Assembly (NCBI RefSeq): GCF_001639105.2
Contig: NZ_CP028902.1
Coordinates: 504,224-554,804 of the forward strand
Length of the DNA: 50,581 nt
Direction of reading: 5' to 3'
DNA from: Azospirillum humicireducens
GTDB lineage: Bacteria; Pseudomonadota; Alphaproteobacteria; Azospirillales; Azospirillaceae
Shown here: piece by piece, positions 17,523 through 24,357 of the stretch
How positions within the stretch are numbered: the stretch's first letter is position 1
How the letters are laid out: the number at the start of each line of letters is the position of its first letter
Program-made: the position numbers and the translations under genes
Notes under the pieces: generated by a model
Database searches by the model: none
What the model was told of the DNA's origin: nothing
The model's input: the letters and a program-made list of their open reading frames with translations, nothing else

Positions 17523-18996
17523 AGCGGGCCAACCCCTCCGCCAGCGCTTCCGCCGAGCGTTCGATCTCCGTCACCGTCACCAGATCCAGCAGGTTGAACC
17601 GGCCGTCATGGTGCCAGCCCGCCTCCGGCGCGGTCATGCCGCCCAAGGCACAAAGCCGCGTGACCCCCGCCGCCCCCAGCGGCCCGGCCAGCCGGAACAG
17701 CTCCTCCGGCGATGCGGCGATGCCGGCGGTCTGCAGCACGGCGCGGTGCGGGGCGACGCGGCCCGCGACCTCCGCCAGATCGTCCACCGCGACAACGGCA
17801 ACCGTCCGGTTCAGCGCGGTCGGCGCCAGCCCGTCCGGCGCGTCGGTGCAGGACACGCACCAGCCGCCCGCCGGATCGGACAGCAGCAGATGGCCGGACC
17901 CGTCCAGGCCGCGCATCGCCTGCCCGTCGCGCCAGCCGGCAACCTCCCCGCCCTCCGCCATCGACAGGGGGCGGCGCGGGTGCTTGCGGGCCTGCACCGC
18001 GAGTTCATGGGCGAGCAGGACGGCGAAATCCTGCGGCGACAGCCGGCCGCCGCGCTCGACGAACAGGGTCTGCGGCGAATAGCAGCCCTGCTGGTCGTAG
18101 CGGGCGATGTCGTGGGCGGCCAGCCGCGCCGTCTCCCCCGCCCGCCGCGGGTCCAGCGCGGCGCGCGACACCAGCGCGAAACTGATCTTGTGGCCGTAGG
18201 GCAGGAAGCGGGTGGTCACCGGCACCCGGTCGCGGATCGCCGCCAGCGCCGCGGTGCCGCCATAGGCGACCACCGTGTCGGCCTGGGCCAGCCATGCCCG
18301 CTCCGCCGCCGCATCGCCGCCCTTCCACCACACCACGGCCAGACACTCGCCCAGCCGGGGATCGATCTCCGCCAGCAATTGCGCGAACCAGCCCGCGAAC
18401 AGCGGCTCGGCACTGGGCAGCTTGCCGACCGTACCGGACTTGACCAGCAGGCCGGAGATCAGGCTCCACAGGGGCAGTCCCGGCACATTGCCCGCCCAGA
18501 CATGCAGCAGCAGGTCGGGGCCGAAGGCGCGGGTGAAGCCGCCCTTGGCCGCCGGCTGGAACTCGTCCAGCACCAGCGGGTTGGCGAAATCCTCCGCCAG
18601 GAAGCGGCGCAGCTCATGGGCGCGGAAGGTCTTCAGATAACCGGTCAGCCCCAGCCTGACCATCTCGGCATCATAGCCGGTGACGATGGGCAGCAGCCGC
18701 TCCGCCCTTTGGCGCCACGGATCCCCGCGGTCGAGCAGCCGTTGGATCGCCGCATCGATCACCGCGACGATGTGCGCTGTCGGCAGCGTCTTCAGATAGC
18801 CGCGCGCCGCGGCCCGGACCGTCGCCGCCACCCGCTCCACCTGCCCGGAATCCAGCACCGGCACCGCCACGCGCAACGCCTCGGCGCCCGACCCGAAGGT
18901 CAGCACGCGCCGCTCCACCGCATCCGGCGGCAGGCCGGGCAGATGGCCTGCCAGTTCCGGTTCGTCGCCGAAGGCCAAGGCCGCGCTCCCGCTCAA
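17512..18996 (-). CDS. Acyl-CoA reductase, LuxC-like
   Basis: A 494-residue LuxC-family reductase, related to aldehyde dehydrogenases. The nucleophilic Cys is at about residue 305 in YDQQGCYSPQTL. The dinucleotide region includes HVWAGNVPGLP and VGKLPSAEPLF. In bioluminescence LuxC takes an acyl group from LuxE and reduces it with NADPH to an aldehyde. The start is a TTG overlapping the LuxE stop, so the first residues are uncertain. No luciferase genes are nearby. With TPP control and an importer, a role in reducing a carboxylic acid for thiamine salvage is inferred, not shown. Confidence 0.86.
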   Translation of the reverse strand: MSGSAALAFGDEPELAGHLPGLPPDAVERRVLTFGSGAEALRVAVPVLDSGQVERVAATVRAAARGYLKTLPTAHIVAVIDAAIQRLLDRGDPWRQRAERLLPIVTGYDAEMVRLGLTGYLKTFRAHELRRFLAEDFANPLVLDEFQPAAKGGFTRAFGPDLLLHVWAGNVPGLPLWSLISGLLVKSGTVGKLPSAEPLFAGWFAQLLAEIDPRLGECLAVVWWKGGDAAAERAWLAQADTVVAYGGTAALAAIRDRVPVTTRFLPYGHKISFALVSRAALDPRRAGETARLAAHDIARYDQQGCYSPQTLFVERGGRLSPQDFAVLLAHELAVQARKHPRRPLSMAEGGEVAGWRDGQAMRGLDGSGHLLLSDPAGGWCVSCTDAPDGLAPTALNRTVAVVAVDDLAEVAGRVAPHRAVLQTAGIAASPEELFRLAGPLGAAGVTRLCALGGMTAPEAGWHHDGRFNLLDLVTVTEIERSAEALAEGLARYAD

Positions 18997-20093
18997 CCGC
19001 GCGCGGCAGCGAGGAAATCCTCCACCGCCAGCGAACAGCCCTTGGCCTGCGCCCCGGCGACGCGGCCCAGCAGGCGGAATCCGCCCTCTTCCAGGATACC
19101 GGCGTCCTCGGTCAGGATGGCAGCGACGGAGTTGACGTGGGCCAGATCATGGTGAACCAGAACGCCGATGCTGCCGGGTGGAACATCGCGGCCGGACAAG
19201 GGATCGACGACGCGGCTGCGGATCCAGTGCGGGCCGGATTTCAGCGACGGGCAGACCGCGTTGCCGTCGTCGTAGAACTGCGTGCTCAGTTCGGTCATGC
19301 CGTACATGTTGATGCAGCGCTCGCGTGGGACGCCGAAGACGTCCGACAACCGGCCATAGAACTCGTCCGGTTCCAGCTCGCGCGACTGGCCCTTGAAGCC
19401 GCCGGTGTCGAGGATGCGGCTCCCCTCCGGCAGGGCGAAGCGGCGGCTGTCGCGCGCCATGGCGTCCATCAGATGCACGAAGCCATAGCTGGCGCCCAAC
19501 AGGGCGAAGGGCTGCCCCGACCGTTCGGCGGCGTCCAGCCGGTCATAGAGCCCGGCGATGTCGATGCCCGCCTCGCCGATCCAATGGCGGCTGTCCGGCG
19601 TGCCGCATTCGGCCCGCGCCAGCTCCAGGTAATGGGCGAGCGAGGAGTTCGGCATCGCCGCCTCGGTCGGAAACAGGATGCCCATCGCGATCCGCTCCGC
19701 ATCCTGCATGAAGCGGCGGCGGAAATTCAGCAGCATGGAGCGGTCGTAGACCGTCAGGGTCGTGTGGTGGATCTGGCCGCGGATGCCGCCCTTGGTCGTG
19801 CCGCTGGTCATGAAGATGCGGACGGACTCCTCCGCCGGTTGGCAGCTGAGCGTCAGGTCCTTGAAGGCGTTGATCGGCACTGCCGGGATGTCGCGCCAGC
19901 TCTTCACCCCGCGCGGCGTCCGGCCGCGCTGCATGGCGAAGCGGCGATAGGGCTGGTTGTGCTCGAACTGGTGGGCGAACACCTCCAACGCCAAGGCATT
20001 GAAGGCCTCGTCGGCCGCCGCCCCGGCTCCGATGCCGGCCGCCATGAAGGCCAGAACCCTGTCGTAGATCACGCTGTCGTAGATCGCGCTCAC
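18993..20093 (-). CDS. Acyl-protein synthetase, LuxE-like
   Basis: A 366-residue adenylate-forming enzyme; LuxE is about 370. It activates a carboxylic acid with ATP and passes the acyl group, via a Cys near its C-terminus, to LuxC. The AMP-forming motif is MTSGTTKGG, the adenylation block is NMYGMTELSTQFYDD, and the candidate acyl-carrier Cys is in AKGCSLAVEDF, 14 residues from the end. The frame is open further upstream, but that part is the riboswitch leader. GTG at 20093 has GGGGAG seven bases before it. It is the first gene of the operon. Confidence 0.86.
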   Translation of the reverse strand: MSAIYDSVIYDRVLAFMAAGIGAGAAADEAFNALALEVFAHQFEHNQPYRRFAMQRGRTPRGVKSWRDIPAVPINAFKDLTLSCQPAEESVRIFMTSGTTKGGIRGQIHHTTLTVYDRSMLLNFRRRFMQDAERIAMGILFPTEAAMPNSSLAHYLELARAECGTPDSRHWIGEAGIDIAGLYDRLDAAERSGQPFALLGASYGFVHLMDAMARDSRRFALPEGSRILDTGGFKGQSRELEPDEFYGRLSDVFGVPRERCINMYGMTELSTQFYDDGNAVCPSLKSGPHWIRSRVVDPLSGRDVPPGSIGVLVHHDLAHVNSVAAILTEDAGILEEGGFRLLGRVAGAQAKGCSLAVEDFLAAARG

Positions 20094-20116
20094 CGCCACA
20101 CTCCCCGCCCCGTTTT

Positions 20117-20141
20117 CTCCATGCGGCACTGACCGATGGAG
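20117..20141 (-). other. Leader hairpin just before the luxE-like ribosome site
   Basis: On the minus strand CTCCAT-CGG, a six-base loop, CCG-C-ATGGAG forms a strong stem with one bulged C. It ends about 24 bases before the GTG, next to the GGGGCGGGGAG ribosome-binding region. A CCCCC stretch near 20170 on the same RNA could pair with that GGGG run. This suggests control of translation start by the riboswitch. Confidence 0.4.
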
Positions 20142-20215
20142 CAACAAACGAATCCGGGATGAGCCTGTGGGGGTATGGATTTGCGCGTCGGCCACGAAGG
20201 CCTTCTCGTCCCGCA

Positions 20216-20320
20216 TCCCTACGCCGGCATGACCCGGATCAGGTTCGAAGGGTTGCCGCGTCGCCCGGACGCGAAGCACCGGGCCGGCGGGTGTCTCAGC
20301 CTCCTGAACGAGGCTCCCCT
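20216..20320 (-). ncRNA. TPP riboswitch (THI element)
   Basis: Read on the minus strand, the conserved blocks appear in order: AGGGGAGCC, GGCTGAGA, CACCCG, a variable P3 arm, AACCCTTCGAACCTGATC, CGGGTCATGCCGG and CGTAGGGA. All hallmark bases of the THI box are present. The leader runs about 235 nt from the predicted start site near 20327 to the luxE-like GTG. TPP binding normally shuts off downstream thiamine synthesis or uptake genes. Here the downstream genes are luxE-like, luxC-like, an ABC importer and an SDR. Confidence 0.95.
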
Positions 20321-20333
20321 GGGAACGGGACGG

Positions 20334-20363
20334 AGCCTAGAAGACCATCGCGCCGTCTGTCAA
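20334..20363 (-). promoter_or_regulatory. Sigma70-like promoter of the TPP-riboswitch operon
   Basis: On the minus strand a perfect -35 TTGACA (20358-20363), an 18-bp spacer and -10 TAGGCT (20334-20339) lie just upstream of the riboswitch. The predicted start is near 20327, a few bases before the P1 stem. Confidence 0.65.
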
Positions 20364-20533
20364 CGGCGGGGATGCCCGCTTTGCGGACAGCGGAAACGGC
20401 GGTGCGGACTGGGGCCGACCGACGAAAGCAGGACGAATGTGGGGCGGCTCACATCCCGGATTCCGGGGCTTGGGTAGGGTCTGTCCATCGGCAACACGCC
20501 GCATCCCGCGGCCCCGAGACAGGAGACCAGATC

Positions 20534-20698
20534 ATGATCCGCACCTCCCTTCTGGACGGCGAGCCGCGCACCGCCGACGCGGTGGCGCTGGAGGAGACCG
20601 ACCTGCTGGCGCTCGACCGGTCGCAGTTGATGCCGGTGCGGACGGCCGGGGTCTTCGGCTGCTGCACCACGCGGGCCATCTCGCCGGAGGTGAAGTGA
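20534..20698 (+). pseudogene. Remnant of a cyclic-nucleotide-binding (Crp/Fnr-type) protein
   Basis: A 54-codon ORF begins MIRTSLLDGEPRTADAVALEETDLLALDR, which resembles the beta-roll segment of Crp/Fnr-like regulators (S-L-L-D-G-x-P-R-x-A-x-A-V-A-x-E-x-x-x-L-L-x-L-x-R). The rest of the sensor domain and the DNA-binding helix-turn-helix are absent. AGGAG lies nine bases before the ATG, so it may still be translated. It is probably a decayed fragment, although a short genuine protein cannot be excluded. Nothing else was seen in 20341-20533. Confidence 0.45.
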
Positions 20699-20767
20699 CC
20701 GGTGCGGCGCCCGCTGTGGTCCGGGCCACATTGTCGGCTTGAAAGGCTTCGCCCCGCCCAGGCCCGG

Positions 20768-21559
20768 TCAGGACCGCCTCACGCTGTCGGCCATCTTCTT
20801 GGCGACCAGAAGCAGGTCGCCGTCCGACCGGCTGCCCGCAAGCGTGTAGGCGGTGGCGCCGTTGCGCCAATAGACCAGTTGAAGCCCGCGCTGCTCGACG
20901 GCGTGCAGACCTCTGTCGTCGATCGGATCCCCGGCGACGACCAGAAGCGTCAGCATCTCGCCGTCCTTCTCGCGGTAGACGAACTGGAGGCCGACGCCGC
21001 TGCTCATCGGCACCAGGGTCGCCCGCAACAGAGTCAGCAGGTTCGGGTCCAAGGCCGGCAGGTTGACCGTGACGGCGCCGAGCCGGTGGGGAAGCCCCTC
21101 GGCCATCGCATTCAGGTCGGCCAGGGACTGGTCCGAGAGGGCAAGGCTTTGGCTGACAGCCGTTTCATGCATCTCGGCGGCCTGCTCCGCAAAGTCCGGC
21201 ACGCTGTAGGAGGCTGTCTTCTGCTGGTGATGGACCAGTGCCGCGATGTTGGCGCCGCCCACCAGCAGCAGGATCGCCGCCGCGAGCGGACCGAAGCGCC
21301 GGATGACCCGCTCCGTGCGCAGGCGGCCGTACAGGCGCCCGGTCAGGCTCTCCGTGTGGCGGGGAGGGTCGCCGGTCATCCGCGCAAAGCCCTGGCGCAG
21401 TGCCTCCCTTTGATGAAGATAGTCATGCAGCCGGGCGGCGGCCGCCGGGTTGGAGGCGAGGAACGCCTCGAACGCCAGCCGGCGCGCGGGATCCAGTTCT
21501 CCATCGATGTAGGCGTGCAGGTCGGCTTGCCACTCACCGTTCATCCCGGTCCCCATCAT
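20768..21559 (-). CDS. Membrane anti-sigma factor
   Basis: A 263-residue single-span membrane protein. The cytoplasmic N-terminus ADLHAYIDGELDPARRLAFEAFLASNP is the usual anti-sigma start, but the His/Cys zinc ligands of ZAS-type factors are missing. One membrane helix (GPLAAAILLLVGGANIAAL) lies near residue 105. About 140 periplasmic residues follow, which could receive a signal. It starts 3 bp after the ECF sigma gene, so partner pairing is clear. An alternative ATG lies at 21544. Confidence 0.82.
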   Translation of the reverse strand: MMGTGMNGEWQADLHAYIDGELDPARRLAFEAFLASNPAAAARLHDYLHQREALRQGFARMTGDPPRHTESLTGRLYGRLRTERVIRRFGPLAAAILLLVGGANIAALVHHQQKTASYSVPDFAEQAAEMHETAVSQSLALSDQSLADLNAMAEGLPHRLGAVTVNLPALDPNLLTLLRATLVPMSSGVGLQFVYREKDGEMLTLLVVAGDPIDDRGLHAVEQRGLQLVYWRNGATAYTLAGSRSDGDLLLVAKKMADSVRRS

Positions 21560-21562
21560 GGC

Positions 21563-22096
21563 TTACTTCACCACCCGCAAAGGCGCCGGCCTGCCGTCAT
21601 CCGCCCGGCTCCCATCTCCACGCACGTCGGCGCGCAGCGCCTCCCGCCCGCGCGCGAGGCGCGACATCAGCGTTCCAAGCGGAATGCCGAGAATCCCGGC
21701 GGCCTCCTGGTAGCTCATTCCGTCGACCGCAACCAACATGAGCGCCCGCCGCTGATCCTCGGGAAGCCGGGCGAAGGCCTCCATGGTGCGGGCAAGTTCG
21801 ACCTGATCGGGTTGATTGGGCGCGATGTCGCTGCGGACGAGCGGCTCGATGGACGCCGCCGCACGGGTCCGCACCTGATCGCGGCGGCGGTCGCTGACAT
21901 GGACATTGTGCAGGATACCGAACAGCCAGGAGCGCAGGTTGGCCTCCGGCCGGTAGGTCCGGGCGCCGGCAATGGCCCGCACCAGCGTCTCCTGCACCAG
22001 ATCCTCCGCGTCGTCCCGGTTGCGCACCAGGGTCATCGCGTAGCGGCGCAAGGTGCGGACGTGATCCGACAACTGGCTTCGCAGGCTGAACGTCAC
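21563..22096 (-). CDS. ECF RNA polymerase sigma factor
   Basis: A 177-residue ECF sigma factor. Region 2 has AMTLVRNRDDAEDLVQETLVRAIAGARTYRPEANLRSWLFGILHN, and region 4 has LPEDQRRALMLVAVDGMSYQEAAGILGIPLGTLMSRLARGREAL. There is no region 3 and no long extension. It begins with GTG and is followed at once by its anti-sigma. The inducing stress cannot be told from the sequence. Confidence 0.93.
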   Translation of the reverse strand: MTFSLRSQLSDHVRTLRRYAMTLVRNRDDAEDLVQETLVRAIAGARTYRPEANLRSWLFGILHNVHVSDRRRDQVRTRAAASIEPLVRSDIAPNQPDQVELARTMEAFARLPEDQRRALMLVAVDGMSYQEAAGILGIPLGTLMSRLARGREALRADVRGDGSRADDGRPAPLRVVK

Positions 22097-22128
22097 ATCG
22101 TCGCTCCATGGATGGGGCTGCTTCTATG

Positions 22129-22156
22129 TGTACGCGAGGCAGGCCATTTTAATCCC
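22129..22156 (-). promoter_or_regulatory. Candidate ECF-type promoter upstream of the sigma gene
   Basis: On the minus strand GGGATT, a 16-bp spacer and CGTACA lie about 35 bp before the sigma factor GTG. The layout (GGAA-like -35, CGT-containing -10, 16-bp spacer) is typical of self-regulated ECF operons. Weak evidence from one site. Confidence 0.3.
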
Positions 22157-22177
22157 CCGGCCGATGCGGACCCGCCC

Positions 22178-22513
22178 TCACTGTGCGAACGGCACGAGGA
22201 GCAGCGCGGCGCCCGACACCAGCAATGCCGCAAGGCTCCGCCGCGCGATGACGACGGAGGCCGTCCCCGGTTCCATCTCTTCCAGCCGCATGGCCAGCAG
22301 GCCGCCGAAGAAGCCGGACACCGAGGCCACCACATGCACCAGCGCCAGCGCATTCAGGACCGGCAGGCCCAGCAGGAGCGCGACGACCACCAGCGTGGTT
22401 CCATAAAGAAGCGCCTGGATCAGGATCGGCGCCCAATGTTCGCGCGCGACATAGACCTCGAACCCCTCGGCGAAGAGGCCGGTGCGCTCGTCGGGATCGG
22501 TGTGCAGGCTCAT
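22178..22513 (-). CDS. Small inner-membrane protein, unknown function
   Basis: A 111-residue protein that I do not recognise. A polar N-terminus (MSLHTDPDERTGLFAEGFEVYVAREHW) precedes three hydrophobic segments: ILIQALLYGTTLVVVALLLGLPV, LVHVVASVSGFFGGLLAM and SLAALLVSGAALLLVP. It lies 15 bp after another small membrane protein and about 80 bp before the ECF sigma gene, all on the minus strand. The four genes may share a transcript, and the two small proteins could belong to the envelope response of this sigma factor. Confidence 0.6.
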   Translation of the reverse strand: MSLHTDPDERTGLFAEGFEVYVAREHWAPILIQALLYGTTLVVVALLLGLPVLNALALVHVVASVSGFFGGLLAMRLEEMEPGTASVVIARRSLAALLVSGAALLLVPFAQ

Positions 22514-22528
22514 GATGTCCCTCCGCTG

Positions 22529-22747
22529 TCAAAGGTCCCCACCGTCTCGGCTCCGTGATGCACGGGTCGCAGCCGCCCGCGGCATGGCCCCGAACGACAG
22601 AAGCATCAGCAGGATCAGCGCTGCCCCGATGGAGTAGGGCGCCCAGGCGCCGAGCCGTTCGTCGGCGATCCAGTCCAGCGCCAGCAGGACGCCGATGGCG
22701 GCGATCACGGCGATGGCAAGGCCTGTGGCCCAGCGGGGATAGGTCAT
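22529..22747 (-). CDS. Small two-helix membrane protein
   Basis: A 72-residue unknown with two hydrophobic helices: ATGLAIAVIAAIGVLLALDWI and APYSIGAALILLMLLSFG. The frame is open 65 codons further upstream, but that part is low-complexity and non-membrane. ATG at 22747 has GGAGG five bases before it, which fixes the start. It is first in a short run leading to the ECF sigma gene. Confidence 0.6.
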   Translation of the reverse strand: MTYPRWATGLAIAVIAAIGVLLALDWIADERLGAWAPYSIGAALILLMLLSFGAMPRAAATRASRSRDGGDL

Positions 22748-22979
22748 GGTGGCCTCCGCGGTTCGGATGGCTCGATCCGGCCACCTCGCGCCACCGCAGG
22801 GCGGCGTCCGTGCCGATCGTTCATTTCCTTGATTACGCGCGGGCGCCCGGAATAATCCACCGGAGCCGCCGAAAATCGTGAGCGTCGGGCACAGCGGATG
22901 CCGGGGACCGGATCCAACCCTCTGCGTCGAAGCCCCATCCATGCCAATCTTCCTCTTGCGGACTACACGATGACCAGAT

Positions 22980-23001
22980 ATGTTATGTTATAACATAACA
23001 T
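22980..23001. promoter_or_regulatory. Perfect 22-bp palindrome, Zur-like operator
   Basis: ATGTTATGTTA is followed directly by its exact reverse complement TAACATAACAT. It is an AT-only island apart from four G/C pairs, inside very GC-rich DNA. The TGTTAT...ATAACA core resembles operators of the zinc repressor Zur. It lies 8 bp before a 48-codon ORF on the plus strand and about 230 bp upstream of the small membrane gene on the minus strand. Confidence 0.5.
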
Positions 23002-23008
23002 TACGGCC

Positions 23009-23155
23009 ATGACGATGACACGACAGCGCCCTCACCTGCGGAGCCGCTCCCCGGACCTTTGCACCGCCTGGAACATGACCGAGACCGACATCGACGCTGG
23101 AACCGGCATCATCCCGCAAAGAGATTTCCTGCGGCTATTCCGTTTCGAACCTTGA
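23009..23155 (+). CDS. Possible 48-residue small protein under the palindrome
   Basis: An ATG-initiated ORF (MTMTRQRPHLRSRSPDL...IIPQRDFLRLFRFEP) starts 8 bp after the perfect palindrome. No ribosome-binding site is obvious. The product is basic and Arg-rich at the N-terminus and has no recognisable family. It might be a leader peptide or the 5' end of a lost zinc-responsive gene, or it may not be coding at all. Its stop codon overlaps the -35 of the next promoter. Confidence 0.25.
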   Translation: MTMTRQRPHLRSRSPDLCTAWNMTETDIDAGTGIIPQRDFLRLFRFEP

Positions 23156-23180
23156 CCTCTGCGGCCGGGTCGCACATGAA
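23152..23180 (+). promoter_or_regulatory. Candidate promoter of the cobalamin-riboswitch operon
   Basis: TTGACC (23152-23157) and a CATGAA/ATGAAT hexamer 17-18 bp later precede the riboswitch by only a few bases. Position is good, but the -10 match is poor. Confidence 0.4.
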
Positions 23181-23182
23181 TG

Positions 23183-23391
23183 GGCCTGGTACTGGTTCTT
23201 CCGGCGGCATCCGCCGGAAGCTAAGAGGGAATCCGGTGAGCCGCGTCGCGCGGCGAGACCGGAGCTGTCCCCGCAACTGTGAGCGGTGAGCCGTTCCGTC
23301 ATTTCCTGCCACTGGCGCCCGTCGGCGCTGGGAAGGCCGGACGGACCGGTGATGACCCGCAAGCCAGGAGACCTGCCAGCACCAAAACGAA
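23183..23391 (+). ncRNA. Cobalamin riboswitch
   Basis: Conserved blocks appear in order on the plus strand: CTAAGAGGGAATCCGGTG, a P6/P7 arm, GGAGCTGTCCCCGCAACTGT, a variable peripheral arm and GCAAGCCAGGAGACCTGCC. These are the B12-box signatures of the class I aptamer. The ABC importer ATG at 23518 is about 130 nt further on, leaving room for an expression platform. AdoCbl normally represses the genes below, here an importer, a CbiX-like fusion and a TonB-dependent receptor. Confidence 0.95.
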
Positions 23392-23517
23392 ACGTCCTCG
23401 GGCGGGGTGTCCCGGTGGAACGCTTGCCTGCGCACGTCCGGACTCCGCGCCGGATTGCCTGCGTAATCCGCAATGCGTCCGCCTCGACCTTCCCGCCCGC
23501 AACGGCAGGATGCACGG

Positions 23518-24357
23518 ATGACGCCAGCGCCTTCCCCCACCGGGGCACCCCGCCCCCGCCAGACCTCCTCCGTCGTGGTGGAGGGGCTGAGCTGCGAGCT
23601 GGCCGGCCGCAAGGTCCTGTCGAACATCGGCTTCGCCGTTGAGGAAGGGGCGATCCTTGGCATTCTCGGCCCGAACGGCTCGGGCAAGACCACATTGCTG
23701 CGCTGCCTCGCCGGCCTGCAGGCTCCCTCGGCCGGGCGGATCCGCATCGACGGTGCCGATCCGCGCGCCCTGCGCCCGGCTGAACTGGCGCGCCGCTTGG
23801 CGCTCCAGGCGCAGGACTCCACCGCGGCGCTCGGCTTCACCGTGCGCGACGTGGTCGGCATGGGGCGGCTGGTCCACCGCCGCTCGGTCTTCTCGGGAAA
23901 CGGGGCGGAGGATCGCGCCATCGTCGAGGATGCGCTGACCCGGCTTGAGCTGGAGGCGCTGGCCGAGCGGCCGGTCGAGCAGCTGTCGGGCGGCGAGCGG
24001 CAGCGGGTGATGATCGCCCGTGCCCTGGCGCAGCGCCCGCGCATCCTGCTGCTGGACGAGCCGACCAACCATCTGGACATCCAGCACCGCTTCGCAGTCC
24101 TCGATCTGGTGCGCTCGTTGGGCATCACCGTGGTGATGACGCTGCACGACATCGAACTGGCGGCGCGCTGGTGCGACCGCCTGCTGCTGCTGAAGGACGG
24201 CCGCCTGCAGGCCGACGCCGTGCCGGAAGAGGCACTGACGGCGGAACGGCTCACCGCCGTCTACCGGGTCGCCGCCGCCGTGGATCGCCGCCCGTGCGAC
24301 GGCCGGCTGCGCATCGACCTGTCACCGCTGGCCCCTCGCCGACTGGACCACGCATGA
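23518..24357 (+). CDS. ABC transporter ATP-binding protein, BtuD/FecE type
   Basis: A 279-residue ATPase of the cobalamin/iron-siderophore class. Walker A is GPNGSGKTT, the signature is LSGGERQRVMIARAL, Walker B is ILLLDEPTNHLDI and the H-loop is TLHDIELA. The frame opens 15 codons earlier at 23473, but ATG 23518 has CAGGA upstream. Its stop overlaps the ATG of the binding protein. The riboswitch makes B12, cobinamide or cobalt chelates the likely cargo; siderophores are the family alternative. Confidence 0.9.
   Translation: MTPAPSPTGAPRPRQTSSVVVEGLSCELAGRKVLSNIGFAVEEGAILGILGPNGSGKTTLLRCLAGLQAPSAGRIRIDGADPRALRPAELARRLALQAQDSTAALGFTVRDVVGMGRLVHRRSVFSGNGAEDRAIVEDALTRLELEALAERPVEQLSGGERQRVMIARALAQRPRILLLDEPTNHLDIQHRFAVLDLVRSLGITVVMTLHDIELAARWCDRLLLLKDGRLQADAVPEEALTAERLTAVYRVAAAVDRRPCDGRLRIDLSPLAPRRLDHA

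Noticed and set aside
17512..20093. Bioluminescence locus
   Set aside because: LuxC-like and LuxE-like genes are present, but no luciferase, LuxD or LuxG gene is in the window, and the operon is under a TPP riboswitch with an importer.
20094..20279. N-terminal extension of the LuxE-like protein
   Set aside because: The extra 62 codons are encoded by the riboswitch and its leader and have no LuxE similarity. GTG 20093 has the ribosome site.
22744..22947. 67-codon minus-strand ORF downstream of the palindrome
   Set aside because: Although close to the Zur-like dyad, it has Arg/Pro-rich shadow composition, and the better start in this area is ATG 22747 in another frame.
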